A DNA stretch of 64,000 nucleotides from Rhodothermus profundi (GTDB taxonomy: Bacteria; Bacteroidota; Rhodothermia; Rhodothermales; Rhodothermaceae). The first letter of the stretch is position 1, and each line of letters starts with the position of its first letter. Location of the stretch: positions 186,001 through 250,000 of the forward strand of contig NZ_FRAU01000004.1 of assembly GCF_900142415.1 (NCBI RefSeq), read 5' to 3'. The notes beneath the pieces are model-generated. The model had not been told where the DNA came from. It saw only the letters and a program-made list of their open reading frames with translations, and ran no database searches. Below are positions 53,342-62,618 of this stretch, one piece after another. Made by a program: the position numbers and the translations under genes.

Positions 53342-55081
53342 TCAGTACTTCCGTTCTTTTGGCTGGAATCGGGTAATTGTTACCGCTTTGTAGCCAAAGC
53401 GGTAGGTGCCTTCGTCTTCGCGATAAATCAGGGTGTGTTTGAGCCAGTGCTCGTCGTCGCGTTTAGGATAGTCTTCGCGGGAGTGAGCGCCGCGGCTTTC
53501 CGTCCGGTTCAGGGCTGAGCGCGTAATCACTTCGGCCAGATCAACCAGGAAGCCCAGCTCGACAGCATCCATCAACTCCGTATTGAAGCGCTTGCTCTTA
53601 TCGCGGATGACCACGCGCTTGGCCCGTTCCCGGATTTGCTTGAGATCTTCTAGCGCCGTGGTCAGGGTCTCCTCATTGCGGAAGACCGAGACATTATCCA
53701 TCATGGTCTGCTGGAGGGCTGCCCGCACCACGGCCACCGGTTCCCCCTGCGTTCGGCTCAGGATATCCTCCAGCATTTCCCGGGTGCGCTGGTCTGGGCT
53801 GTCCGGCAGCGGTTCTTTTCTGCGCCCTTCCTTACGGAGCGTCTCGGCCATATGCATGCCCGCCCGACGCCCAAAGACCACCAGGTCAACGAGCGAGTTG
53901 GTGCCCAGCCGGTTGGCGCCGTGCACCGAGACGCAGGCGCATTCGCCTACGGCGTAGAGCCCGGGGACAATGCTCCCTCGCTCTGCCCGCTCTACCTGGC
54001 CATCGTAGTTGGTGGGGATCCCGCCCATGGCATAGTGGCAGGTAGGCGCCACCGGTATCGGCTCTTTTACCGGATCAATTCCCAGATACGTGCGGCAGAA
54101 CGTAGCGATTTCAGGGAGTTTCTTTTCGATCACTTCCCGCCCGACGTGGCGCAAGTCTAGGTAGACATAGTCTTTGCCATTGATGCCGCGCCCTTCACGA
54201 ATTTCTTTATAGATGCACTGCGAGACCAGATCACGGGGGGCCAGGTCCTTCACCGTAGGCGCGTAGCGCTCCATGAAGCGTTCGCCCTTATCATTCAGCA
54301 GAATACCGCCTTCACCACGCGCCCCCTCCGTCACCAGGATGCCCAGCCGGTACAGCCCCGTAGGATGAAACTGGACGAACTCCATGTCTTCAAGCGGCAG
54401 GCCGCTGCGGAGCACGATGGCCATACCGTCGCCCGTGCTGGCATGGGCGTTGGAGGTGGTTTTGTAAACGCGTCCGTAGCCGCCTGTAGCCAGGCAGACC
54501 ATCTTGGCATGGAAGATATGGATCTCGCCGGTCAACAGTTCATAGGCCACCACGCCGCAGCAAACCCCGTCGGGCGTCATAATCAGGTCAAGCGCCTGAA
54601 ACTCATCATAGAAGCGAACCTGATTTTTGACGCACTGGTCGTAGAGCGTATGCAGGATGGCATGGCCGGTTCGGTCGGCAGCATGGCAGGCGCGCCGCAC
54701 CGGGGCTTCTCCAAAGTTGCGCGTATGTCCCCCAAATCGCCGCTGCGCAATCTTCCCTTCTTTATTACGGCTGAATGGCACGCCGTAGTGCTCCAGCTCA
54801 ATGATCGTTCGGGGAGCATCCTGACACATGATTTCGATAGCATCCTGGTCGCCTAGATAGTCGCTCCCCTTTACCGTATCGAAGGCATGCCAGAGCCAGT
54901 GGTCCTCCTCTTCATTCCCCAGGGCAGCCCCGATTCCTCCCTGGGCCGCTCCAGTGTGCGAACGAAGCGGATGAAGCTTAGAAATAACCGCAACGTCCGC
55001 CCCTCCTTCCTTGGCGTAAAGCGCCGCCATCAGGCCCGAACCACCAGCCCCAACGATGACGACGTCATGTGAGAAAATCAT
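53342..55081 (-). CDS. sdhA: Succinate dehydrogenase flavoprotein subunit
   Basis: 579 residues. [11 protein letters not shown] is the FAD Rossmann motif and His42 in [10 protein letters not shown] is the covalent FAD attachment site. [36 protein letters not shown] and [17 protein letters not shown] complete the fumarate-reductase/succinate-dehydrogenase pattern; the catalytic Arg lies in the C-terminal [16 protein letters not shown] block. Oxidises succinate to fumarate. The downstream sdhB gap is 50 bp. Confidence 0.97.
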   Translation of the reverse strand: MIFSHDVVIVGAGGSGLMAALYAKEGGADVAVISKLHPLRSHTGAAQGGIGAALGNEEEDHWLWHAFDTVKGSDYLGDQDAIEIMCQDAPRTIIELEHYGVPFSRNKEGKIAQRRFGGHTRNFGEAPVRRACHAADRTGHAILHTLYDQCVKNQVRFYDEFQALDLIMTPDGVCCGVVAYELLTGEIHIFHAKMVCLATGGYGRVYKTTSNAHASTGDGMAIVLRSGLPLEDMEFVQFHPTGLYRLGILVTEGARGEGGILLNDKGERFMERYAPTVKDLAPRDLVSQCIYKEIREGRGINGKDYVYLDLRHVGREVIEKKLPEIATFCRTYLGIDPVKEPIPVAPTCHYAMGGIPTNYDGQVERAERGSIVPGLYAVGECACVSVHGANRLGTNSLVDLVVFGRRAGMHMAETLRKEGRRKEPLPDSPDQRTREMLEDILSRTQGEPVAVVRAALQQTMMDNVSVFRNEETLTTALEDLKQIRERAKRVVIRDKSKRFNTELMDAVELGFLVDLAEVITRSALNRTESRGAHSREDYPKRDDEHWLKHTLIYREDEGTYRFGYKAVTITRFQPKERKY

Positions 55082-55116
55082 GGCAGTATTCGGTTTTCCG
55101 TCCGTCCACGTAACCC

Positions 55117-55620
55117 TCAGAATTCAGGGGCATATCCCCATCCAGCTACAATAATGGAGTACAGCCCCACGATGAGCAGCACCAGCGCCAACGTCCAGGA
55201 AAGCGTCTGCGCCAGCACACGTCCAAAGGGATGTCGAATATAATCGGTCAGGATGTTGTTCAGTCCGTAAAACCCGTGATGCAGCGCAAAAATCAAAAAC
55301 AGAATGTTAAAACCCTTCCAGAGCACCGCGTACACGGGATCGGCCAGCCGCAGCATAACCACGTCATACGGCGTAACCTGCGCGTCGGGACCATAGCGGG
55401 CCCGCACCGCCTCTTTAGCAGCTTCTGGATAATCAGGCAGCGCGCCCGCCTCAATCTGCTCGCTGGAGAGCACCTGGGCTGCCACACTGGCCGTCTGCGC
55501 ATCGTAGTGCTGCACCCAGAAATGCGTAATCAGCAAAAATATGAGAAACGTCCCCGTAATGCGATGGAGAAACCAGTTGAGTGCATGCGAGCGGGACGTC
55601 TTGCCATACTGGGTTGCCAT
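55117..55620 (-). CDS. sdhD: Succinate dehydrogenase membrane anchor subunit D
   Basis: 167 residues with three transmembrane helices. [28 protein letters not shown] carries the HRxTG and His features of heme-binding anchors. [26 protein letters not shown] and a last helix follow. A hydrophilic loop of ~45 residues separates helices 1 and 2. It lies 18 bp after sdhC; two separate anchor genes indicate a type A (two-heme) enzyme, consistent with reports for R. marinus. Confidence 0.9.
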   Translation of the reverse strand: MATQYGKTSRSHALNWFLHRITGTFLIFLLITHFWVQHYDAQTASVAAQVLSSEQIEAGALPDYPEAAKEAVRARYGPDAQVTPYDVVMLRLADPVYAVLWKGFNILFLIFALHHGFYGLNNILTDYIRHPFGRVLAQTLSWTLALVLLIVGLYSIIVAGWGYAPEF

Positions 55621-55638
55621 GATAATCCCCGCAACGTT

Positions 55639-56049
55639 TTATGAACCGGCCAGATACGTAACGACGGCATAGAGCGAAGGATATCCGCCTACGCCAATAA
55701 TGAATAAACAGACAATAGCCAGCGTCCAGAATAACTTTTTAGAATGCGGATGCCAGCCAAGAAAATCAATCAGGACGATCCGGAGCCCGTTCAGCGCATG
55801 GTAGGCTACTGCTGCCAGCAGCAGAAACTCCCCGATCTTGAAAATTGGCGCATGATAAGTAGCGATCAGCTCGTTAAACGCCTCGCGATCGGTAAGCGCC
55901 CGCAGCCCCCAGACATGCAAGATGAGATATACGACCAGCCCGATACCCGTCAGGCGATGGAGCAACCACGCCAGCATGCCCGTATGGACGCGGTAGCGCT
56001 GCAGACGCCGAACGCGCCGGACCTCCGGCTCAATGGTTTCAACGGCCAT
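55639..56049 (-). CDS. sdhC: Succinate dehydrogenase cytochrome b subunit C
   Basis: 136 residues with three transmembrane helices. MLAWLLHRLTGIGLVVYLILHVWGLRAL has the HRxTG motif and a second His, and FLLLAAVAYHALNGLRIVLID supplies the other heme/quinone-site His; both match SdhC. First gene of sdhCDAB, with a GGAGAGG site upstream of the ATG. Confidence 0.93.
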   Translation of the reverse strand: MAVETIEPEVRRVRRLQRYRVHTGMLAWLLHRLTGIGLVVYLILHVWGLRALTDREAFNELIATYHAPIFKIGEFLLLAAVAYHALNGLRIVLIDFLGWHPHSKKLFWTLAIVCLFIIGVGGYPSLYAVVTYLAGS

Positions 56050-56610
56050 AACCTCTCCAAACGTTTGGCGATCTAAAGGATGGATCAGCTCCCTCCCTGT
56101 CTGATGTAATTCTAAGAAAGCAGAAAGAATATAGGCAGCTCTTGGCCCTGCTTCGTGCGAATTTACGTTAAAGCTCTACCCAAAGGGAAGGGATCATTTT
56201 ATCCAGAAGGGCGATTTACTTTCCCATGGGATAACAACCTTTTCCGGACGTTGTGGGCAACCCGCTTTTTCCTGGAGACGGCCCCGCTTTACAAACCGCT
56301 CGGTCGGTGCAAAAAGCGTGGCCCCAGGAAGTCTTTCTGAAAGGTACCGCTAGATGCTTTTGTGCTTTTTGCAAATAGCATGCAATCTTTTGTTGCACCG
56401 TCTATCGGTGCTGGCTTCGGTTTTTGCTACCGCCCTGAACCGTAACCATCATAACCGCCTCGAACCGGCGAGTGCTCGGGAAACCGCGCGCACGCTTAAC
56501 GTTTTGTTTCCTGCCGCTGCTCTCTTTTTCATTGCCTGCCGGCGGACTCGCCTTTCTTGGTGCTCGTTTCCGGCCCCGACCGGTTCGAGGCCTATGGAAC
56601 CAGGAGTTGT
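56050..56610. other. Intergenic region between sdhC and the RNase E/G gene
   Basis: 561 bp separating divergent operons. Short open frames here (for example 56155-56340, plus strand) have no ribosome-binding site and no protein-like composition. A small hairpin, GCACCG/CGGTGC, is at 56395-56411. Otherwise I see T-rich stretches near 56355-56395 and no recognisable RNA gene. It is long for this genome, so leaders or a small RNA are possible. Confidence 0.5.
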
Positions 56611-58434
56611 ATGGCCAAGGAAATTATTATTAACGCTGAGAAGGATCAGACGCGCATTGCTATCGTCGAGAATGGGACCCTGGGCGAGTTTTACATTGAG
56701 GATGCCGAACATGAACGCACCATTGGCAACATCTATCTGGCCCGGGTCTGCCGCGTAATGCCCAGCATTCAGGCCGCCTTTGTGGACATCGGCCAGCAGC
56801 AGGACGCTTTCCTGCATTTTTCGGACATTGCTCCCAGCCTGCCGCTGCAGCTAAAGTTTCTGGCTGATCCGCAGCCCAGCGTCCGCAAACTGGCGGCCGA
56901 AATCGAGCAGCATCATCAGAGCCTGGCACGTCGCCGCCATCCCCGACCCCACCGGACGGACCCATCCGAAACGTCTGCGGATAAGTCATCCGGAGGGGCG
57001 GAATCAACGCACCGGCGGCGGCTAGATGCACGCCTGCGCGGACGCCGGCGCTCAGCGCAACGGCGTCTGCAACGCAAGCTCTCGCCTCAGACGCCTTCCG
57101 CCGAAGCAGAAACGGCCACGGCGTCTTCTGCGCGCCTCGACTTTTCACCCGAGGCGCTGCTCAAACGCGACCAGCCCCTTCTGGTCAAGATCATCAAAGA
57201 GCCTATTTCTTCCAAGGGCAGCCGGGTCTCTACAGATATCTCGCTGGCGGGGCGTTTCCTGGTGCTGGTGCCCTTTGCCAACTACGTGGCCGTCTCTAAG
57301 AAGATTACTTCCTATAAGGAGCGGCGACGGCTTCGGGCACTGGCCCAAAGTCTCGTACCGGAAGGCTTCGGTGTCATCGTGCGTACCGTAGCCGAGGGCC
57401 AGAACGCCAAAGCCCTTGACACCGATCTGCGGTTGCTCCTGGAGAAGTGGGAACGGATCGAAAAGAAACTGGCCGAACATCCTGCCCCCCCGCTGCTGTT
57501 GCATGAGGACGTAAACATGGTCTCGTCTGTCATTCGCGATCTCTTCTCTGAAGACTGCACCCGAATCCTGGTGGACAATCCTCGCCTGCACCGCAACATT
57601 CGGAGCTATGTGCAAGCGGTAGCGCCCCATAAAGTGGATGCGGTGCAGCTTTATCAGGGGAAAGCGCATATCTTCGCAGCCACCGGCATTGCCCAACAGG
57701 TCGCCCAGGCCTTTGAAAGCCGCGTGGATCTCCCCTCCGGCGGCTACCTCTACATTGAGCACACCGAAGCCATGCACGTCATCGACGTGAACTCGGGGCG
57801 GGCCGGACGCGGCCTGAGCCAGGAAGAAAACTCTCTGCGCGTCAACCTGGAGGCTGCCCGCGTTATTGCCCAGCAAGTGCGCGTGCGCGACCTGGGTGGC
57901 ATTATTGTCATCGACTTTATTGATCTGAAGGACGAGAAAAACAAAAAGAAGGTCTATGACGAGCTGAAAAAAGAATTCAAGAAGGACCGGGCCGTTACCA
58001 AGATTCTTCCGATGAGTGACTTTGGCCTGGTTCAGATTACCCGGCAGCGCCTGCGGCCCAGTTTGACCACTACCTTCGATAAAATGGCCGAACGGCTGGT
58101 GCGCGAAAAGGCTGTGCCGCCGGCTTCTGCCCAACCTACGCCTGAAGCCCTGTTAAAGGCTATGGAGCGCTGGCTTCAAACGTACCGTCGGGAGAGCGGT
58201 CGCCGCCACGTAACGCTCCGGGTGCACCCGTTCACGGCCGCTTATCTGACCCGACGCGTGCCGGCCTACCCAACGCGCTGGCTGCTCAAACATCTGGTGC
58301 GCGTGCGGCTTGAATCCGATCCCCATTTGCCGCCTCTAAGCTTTCGGTTCGAAGATCCTGCAACGGGCGAAGACCTGACTGACCGGTTCATGATACCTCA
58401 GAATGGACAGCTCTCGGAGAACGTACCTTCTTAA
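56611..58434 (+). CDS. rng: Ribonuclease E/G family endoribonuclease with basic insertion
   Basis: 607 residues from the ATG at 56611 (CAGGAG upstream); the frame opens at 56557. The S1 domain has GNIYLARVCRVMPSIQAAFVDIG and DAFLHFSDI. It is interrupted at ~84-176 by a disordered Arg/His/Ser-rich stretch. The RNase domain follows from ~180: SLAGRFLVLVP, then the catalytic Asp392 in VIDVNSGRA and Asp435 in VIDFIDLKD. The zinc-link CPxCxG motif of E. coli RNase E is absent after ITRQR. Closer to RNase G, with no degradosome tail. It should process rRNA and mRNA. The insertion is the notable feature. Confidence 0.93.
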   Translation: MAKEIIINAEKDQTRIAIVENGTLGEFYIEDAEHERTIGNIYLARVCRVMPSIQAAFVDIGQQQDAFLHFSDIAPSLPLQLKFLADPQPSVRKLAAEIEQHHQSLARRRHPRPHRTDPSETSADKSSGGAESTHRRRLDARLRGRRRSAQRRLQRKLSPQTPSAEAETATASSARLDFSPEALLKRDQPLLVKIIKEPISSKGSRVSTDISLAGRFLVLVPFANYVAVSKKITSYKERRRLRALAQSLVPEGFGVIVRTVAEGQNAKALDTDLRLLLEKWERIEKKLAEHPAPPLLLHEDVNMVSSVIRDLFSEDCTRILVDNPRLHRNIRSYVQAVAPHKVDAVQLYQGKAHIFAATGIAQQVAQAFESRVDLPSGGYLYIEHTEAMHVIDVNSGRAGRGLSQEENSLRVNLEAARVIAQQVRVRDLGGIIVIDFIDLKDEKNKKKVYDELKKEFKKDRAVTKILPMSDFGLVQITRQRLRPSLTTTFDKMAERLVREKAVPPASAQPTPEALLKAMERWLQTYRRESGRRHVTLRVHPFTAAYLTRRVPAYPTRWLLKHLVRVRLESDPHLPPLSFRFEDPATGEDLTDRFMIPQNGQLSENVPS

Positions 58435-58440
58435 CCCATC

Positions 58441-58767
58441 ATGGCCAGATCCCGGGACAGCAGGCAGGCCACAACGCGTCGGCTGGTGGATGAGCTGATC
58501 GCCGCAGCCCGCCAGCTTGGCCTGGAAGTCCGTCTGGAAACAGGCCCTTTTCGAGGCGGCCACTGCATCAAGCAGGGGGATGAACTGATCATGCTTAACC
58601 GAAGACATCCCCCGGAAGTCCATCTGGCCCTGCTGGCCGAAGCGCTGCGCACCCGGCCGCTCGACACGCTCTACCTGAAACCGGCCGTTCGGCGCGCCCT
58701 TGAAGAAGCCTGGGCACGTTCCTCGTCATCTACGGACGCTGCTGTGCTGGATGTCGCGTTCGACTGA
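58441..58767 (+). CDS. Small protein of unknown function
   Basis: 108 residues, 6 bp after the RNase gene and overlapping the MBL gene by 17 bp. It has a basic N-terminal helix (RDSRQATTRRLVDELIAAARQLG), then EVRLETGPFRGGHCIKQGDELIMLNRRHPPEVHLALLAEAL, which has the shape of an alpha/beta unit ending in a helix. The GGxCxxxGxxxIxLN pattern recalls small cytoplasmic proteins seen beside MBL enzymes in Bacteroidota. No function can be assigned. Confidence 0.65.
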   Translation: MARSRDSRQATTRRLVDELIAAARQLGLEVRLETGPFRGGHCIKQGDELIMLNRRHPPEVHLALLAEALRTRPLDTLYLKPAVRRALEEAWARSSSSTDAAVLDVAFD

Positions 58768-59569
58768 CACAGCCACGCTACGTGTAACGCTGCTGGGCAC
58801 CGGTACCTCCACAGGCGTGCCGGTTATCGGATGCTCTTGCCGCGTCTGCCGCTCCAGCGACCCCCGCGACCGGCGCACGCGCTGCGCCTGTTACATTGAA
58901 GCCAATGGACTGGGCATTCTCATCGATACCGGCCCCGACTTTCGGCAGCAGGCGCTGCGCGAAGGCATTCGCCGCCTGGACGCTGTGCTCTACACGCACC
59001 ACCACTTTGACCATGTAGCCGGCATCGACGACCTACGCCCCTTTTTTTTCGAAAACAGCCGCCCAATCCCTTGCTACGCCCCGCCCAACACCGCCCGCGT
59101 GCTCTACCGAATGTTCTCGTACATCTTTGCCGATGGCACCTATCCCGGCGTTCCCCGGCTCCACCTGCACGCCGTTGAAGGACCCTTTGAGATAACCAGC
59201 CGCTATGGCGACGCTGCTCGCCTGCGCGTGGAACCCATTGAAGTGCTGCACGGCCAGTTGCCTATGTACGGCTACCGCATCGGTCATTTTGCCTATCTGA
59301 CCGATGCAAGCCAACTGCCGGAATCCAGCTACGAACGTCTCCAGGATCTGGATGTGCTTGTGCTTGACGCCCTGCGCGAACGCCCTCACCCTACCCACTT
59401 TTCAATTGACGAGGCCATCCAGGTAGCCCGCCGCATCGGCGCCCGCCAGACCTATTTTATCCACATGACGCACGACGTGCTGCATGCTGAAGTCGATGCC
59501 CGGCTACCCGAAGGCATTAACCTGGCCTACGACGGCCTGCAGTTTACCTGCCGTCTCACCACTTCTTAA
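58751..59569 (+). CDS. MBL-fold phosphodiesterase (PhnP-like)
   Basis: 272 residues from the ATG at 58751 (17-bp overlap with the preceding gene). LLGTGTSTGVPVIGCSCRVC, followed by SSDPRDRRTRC, is the N-terminal Gly-rich plus Cys-rich zinc-binding pattern of PhnP-like enzymes. The metal site is THHHFDHVAG, with LTDASQLP and FIHMTHDVLH providing the Asp and later His. PhnP hydrolyses 5-phosphoribosyl 1,2-cyclic phosphate; related proteins act on cyclic nucleotides. No other phn genes are near, so the physiological substrate is unclear. Confidence 0.85.
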   Translation: MSRSTDTATLRVTLLGTGTSTGVPVIGCSCRVCRSSDPRDRRTRCACYIEANGLGILIDTGPDFRQQALREGIRRLDAVLYTHHHFDHVAGIDDLRPFFFENSRPIPCYAPPNTARVLYRMFSYIFADGTYPGVPRLHLHAVEGPFEITSRYGDAARLRVEPIEVLHGQLPMYGYRIGHFAYLTDASQLPESSYERLQDLDVLVLDALRERPHPTHFSIDEAIQVARRIGARQTYFIHMTHDVLHAEVDARLPEGINLAYDGLQFTCRLTTS

Positions 59570-59642
59570 CATCGCACTCTGCAGGGTGTTGTATCTTCCG
59601 GCGAACCTGCATTCCTTTGACGCCAAACAGAATGATTCTGCC

Positions 59643-60086
59643 ATGAAAATCCTTGTGCTCAATGGGCCCAACCTGAACCTGCTGGGCAAACGCGAGCCCG
59701 CTATCTACGGACGGATCACGCTGCAGCAACTTGAGAAAATGCTTCGGGAAGCGTTTCCGGACATAACCCTGGAATTTGTGCAGAGCAACCACGAAGGCGA
59801 ACTGATCGACCAGCTCCACCGCGCCGAAACGGAACACTTCGACGGCGTGGTTTTCAATCCCGGAGGCTATACCCATACGTCGGTAGCCATCCGCGATGCC
59901 GTAGCAGCCATCTCGGTGCCCGTCGTGGAAGTGCATCTGTCAAACCTGCATGCCCGGGAATCTTTTCGGCAACACTCGCTCACGGCAGCCGTATCTGAAG
60001 GTCAGATCGTCGGCCTGGGCGCTATGGGCTACCGGCTGGCGATTCTGTATCTTGTAGAACGCGCGCGCCAGAAGCAAAAACGCTAA
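59643..60086 (+). CDS. aroQ: 3-dehydroquinate dehydratase, type II
   Basis: 147 residues from the ATG at 59643; longer frames run into the MBL gene. LNGPNLNLLGKREPAIYG carries the N-terminal active-site Asn/Arg/Tyr. Then FVQSNHEGELIDQLH, FNPGGYTHTSVAIRDA, VEVHLSNLHARESFR and GLGAMGY follow. It dehydrates 3-dehydroquinate to 3-dehydroshikimate as a dodecamer. The next gene starts 2 bp after its stop. Confidence 0.97.
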   Translation: MKILVLNGPNLNLLGKREPAIYGRITLQQLEKMLREAFPDITLEFVQSNHEGELIDQLHRAETEHFDGVVFNPGGYTHTSVAIRDAVAAISVPVVEVHLSNLHARESFRQHSLTAAVSEGQIVGLGAMGYRLAILYLVERARQKQKR

Positions 60087-60088
60087 CC

Positions 60089-60598
60089 GTGGCAAACTAT
60101 CGAGGACATCTGGCCGGGGCCACGGCCTTCTTTGCCGTGTACCTGGCCGGATTGTTCTATGTCTTTTCGGTTGACGCGGCGTACACCCGCTTTACCCTGC
60201 TCGAGCTGGTGGCTTATCCACTGGCGCTTTTCGGTCTCTGCCTGATGTTTGCCCTCTGGCCCGACGTCGACACCAACTCGCTGGGCCAGACGCTTTTTTA
60301 CTGGATTTTCTTTCTGGTCGATGTCGTGCTTATCGCTACCCGCCACTTCGAGGAAGCAGCCTACCTCGGTCTTTTTGCCATTCTGCCCATCCTGGGCAAA
60401 CACCGCGGCTGGACCCATACCTGGTGGGCCATGCTCCTCATCCCTTCTCCGCTGCTCCTGCTGCCCTATTTGTTCTTTCCGGAGCGTCCTTTCTCCGGGT
60501 TACCTTTCTACGGAGCGGCTGTCGTAGGATACCTGAGCCATTTGGTACTGGACGGCGTACTGTTTCGCCTGCGCCGGCGTCGTCGCGCTTACCGGTAG
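60089..60598 (+). CDS. YdjM/DUF457-like membrane-bound hydrolase
   Basis: 169 residues from a GTG, with four or five transmembrane helices. The family's presumed metal motifs are present: YRGHLAGA at the start, ALWPDVDTNS in the middle, HRGWTHTWWA, and GYLSHLVLDG near the end. These His/Asp-rich segments characterise the LexA-regulated YdjM group of predicted metal-dependent inner-membrane hydrolases. Substrate unknown. It sits between aroQ and a flippase with 2- and 6-bp gaps, likely in one transcript. Confidence 0.85.
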   Translation: MANYRGHLAGATAFFAVYLAGLFYVFSVDAAYTRFTLLELVAYPLALFGLCLMFALWPDVDTNSLGQTLFYWIFFLVDVVLIATRHFEEAAYLGLFAILPILGKHRGWTHTWWAMLLIPSPLLLLPYLFFPERPFSGLPFYGAAVVGYLSHLVLDGVLFRLRRRRRAYR

Positions 60599-60604
60599 CC
60601 CGCT

Positions 60605-62221
60605 ATGCCTGCAGGACGTTTGCGCCAACTTGTTTCCGAAACCGCCATCTACGGGCTGTCTTCCATTCTGGCCCGGCTGTTCAACTTTTTACTTTTCCCG
60701 TTTTACTCCCATGTCTTCTCGCCCGATGCTTACGGTGTCATTTCCATTGTCTATACAGCTTTTCTCTTTTTCAACATTGTCTATCAGTACGGCATGGAGT
60801 CGGCCTACCTGCGTTTTGCCGTACATGCCAGCAAAGATAGACGACGTCGCGTCTTCAGCACGGCCGTCGGCTCCCTTCTGGGCTCTTCGCTTCTGCTCTC
60901 TCTGCTGATCGTGCTATTTCCCACTCCTATAGCCACGCTGATTGACCTGGAGGCCCGCTACCGCTGGCTGCTCTACTACATGGCGGTCATTCTGCTGCTC
61001 GACACGCTGGCCATTATACCCTTTGCCGAACTCCGCCTCAGCAACCGCGCCTGGCGCTTTGCTTTGATCCGACTGGCCAGCGTGTGCGTTAATCTTGGCC
61101 TCAATATCTGGCTGCTGGTCGGCCTGCACTGGGGCGTGGCCGGAGTCTTCATGGCTAATGCCGTGGCGTCGGCCACTACGCTGGCATTGTTAAGCCCGGA
61201 GTTCATCCGGTTATGGCGGCCATGGTTCGACAGGCAACTCTGGCGGGATCTGCTGCGCTTTGGATTACCGTTCCTGCCTGGTGGGTTAGGCTACGCTATT
61301 ACAGATCGCATTAACCTGCTATTTCTGAAACGCATGACGCCGGATCAGGTACGCCAGCTCTACCATGAGCGGCTTGACCTTGCCGCACTCGCTCGTGAAG
61401 CCGAACGTGCCGCCCAGGCCGTTCTGGAGCGCGCCGGAGGCATGCTGACGCCCGAAGTGCAGCAGCGCATGACGGAGGCCGCCCAGGCCGTTTATGGCAA
61501 CCATGTCGTAGGCGTTTACAATGGCGTGCTCAAGTTGGCCATTTTTCTGATGCTGGTCATCCAGATGTTCCGCTTTGCCTGGCAACCTTTTTTCTTGCAG
61601 CATGCCCGCGATCCGGATGCCCCCCAGCTTTTCGCACGCGTCTTTTTGCTGCTGACAGCCGCCAGTTTGCTGGTACTGCTGAGCGTCTCGTTCTTTGCGC
61701 AGGAAATCGTTCAGCTACCGCTGCCCGGCGGCTATGCCCTCATTAACCCGCGTTACTGGACCGGCTTGTTTATCGTGCCCGTAGCCTTACTAGGCTACCT
61801 GTTTCAAGGCTGGTACTATGTGTTTTCAGCAGGCGCCTATTTACGCCATCGCACCTCGCTTTTTATTCCTGCCACCCTGGCCGGGGCCCTTGTTTCGCTG
61901 CTCCTCAACGCACTGCTGGTACCCCGGATGGGTATGCTGGGCGCCGCCTGGGCTACTACCCTGGCTTATGCAACCATGGCCCTGACGCTCTGGGGGCTCA
62001 TCCGAACACATTATGCCGTACCCTATCCCTGGCGCCAGGTGTTCGCCCTGGGAGCCTGGACCCTCCTGATCTTCGGAGCCTGGCAAACGTGGCCTGCGCT
62101 TCAACAGCCAGTCGTTGAACTGCTGTTGCTGATGGGCTGGGCTGCCGCCCTTCCCACACTCCGCGTCGTCACGCCAGGCGAACTTCGCGCTCTGTTTGTG
62201 CGTTTCCCCCCCTCAGCGTAA
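60605..62221 (+). CDS. Polysaccharide flippase (MVF/PST family) with internal insertion
   Basis: 538 residues, about 14 transmembrane helices. The start ETAIYGLSSILARLFNFLLFPFYSHVFSPDAYGV is a typical oligosaccharide-flippase N-terminus, and the second half begins FGLPFLPGGLGYAITDRINLLFL. The loop after that normally leads quickly to a G-V-Y-x segment. Here about 55 extra charged residues (~243-300, with ARAEAERAAQAVLERAGG-like helices) separate it from VVGVYNGVLKLAIF. The protein should move lipid-linked glycans across the inner membrane. It overlaps the convergent lipoprotein gene by 9 bp. Confidence 0.88.
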   Translation: MPAGRLRQLVSETAIYGLSSILARLFNFLLFPFYSHVFSPDAYGVISIVYTAFLFFNIVYQYGMESAYLRFAVHASKDRRRRVFSTAVGSLLGSSLLLSLLIVLFPTPIATLIDLEARYRWLLYYMAVILLLDTLAIIPFAELRLSNRAWRFALIRLASVCVNLGLNIWLLVGLHWGVAGVFMANAVASATTLALLSPEFIRLWRPWFDRQLWRDLLRFGLPFLPGGLGYAITDRINLLFLKRMTPDQVRQLYHERLDLAALAREAERAAQAVLERAGGMLTPEVQQRMTEAAQAVYGNHVVGVYNGVLKLAIFLMLVIQMFRFAWQPFFLQHARDPDAPQLFARVFLLLTAASLLVLLSVSFFAQEIVQLPLPGGYALINPRYWTGLFIVPVALLGYLFQGWYYVFSAGAYLRHRTSLFIPATLAGALVSLLLNALLVPRMGMLGAAWATTLAYATMALTLWGLIRTHYAVPYPWRQVFALGAWTLLIFGAWQTWPALQQPVVELLLLMGWAAALPTLRVVTPGELRALFVRFPPSA

Positions 62222-62524
62222 TCGTTCCCATCGATGCACCCGAAGATGCGTGTACGGAAGTCCCTGCCAGCGATCCAGGTATGGCGTGCCTTCCACTCGC
62301 AACCAGAGGGGAGCTTCGGCCGCCACCGCCTGCCGGTCGGCCTCGCGTTCAAAGACCAGCAGATAGTAGTTGCGGGCAGCGGTCTCCAGCACCAGTTCAG
62401 CAAATGGAGCCTGTCCCCGTGCCACCACTTCGCCTTCTACGACGATTGGCGGCTGGGCCGGCGGAGACTGGGTCGCACATCCTGCTAGGACAAGCATACC
62501 TAGTCCAAAAATGCAATAACGCAT
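62213..62524 (-). CDS. Small lipoprotein
   Basis: 103 residues from the ATG at 62524; an upstream in-frame start at 62539 is less likely. The signal peptide MRYCIFGLGMLVLAGC ends in a lipobox with Cys16. The mature part is ~87 residues with two or three beta strands (VVEGEVVARGQAPFAELVLET, YYLLVFEREAD, LWLRVEGTPYLD) resembling a small OB- or Ig-like fold. No family recognised. Convergent with the flippase and divergent from the secreted protease. Confidence 0.7.
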   Translation of the reverse strand: MRYCIFGLGMLVLAGCATQSPPAQPPIVVEGEVVARGQAPFAELVLETAARNYYLLVFEREADRQAVAAEAPLWLRVEGTPYLDRWQGLPYTHLRVHRWERLR

Positions 62525-62618
62525 GGCAACATGCTCCAAGAATAGATTGTCAGGAACGCTCTGTGATCTTTTCGTAAAAATAAAGTCTTACGTCTCACTC
62601 AGACCAGAGGGTTGCCTT

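Noticed and set aside
56155-56340. Short forward open frame in the sdhC-RNase spacer
   Set aside because: No ribosome-binding site, no protein-like pattern, and isolated in non-coding sequence.
57145-58134. Long open frame antisense to the RNase E/G gene; similar long frames antisense to metF (27998-29131, +), coxA (31253-31954, +) and the CPBP gene (230-835, -)
   Set aside because: All lie opposite strongly supported genes in GC-rich DNA, where antisense frames stay open by codon bias. Their products lack domain-like patterns and have odd composition.
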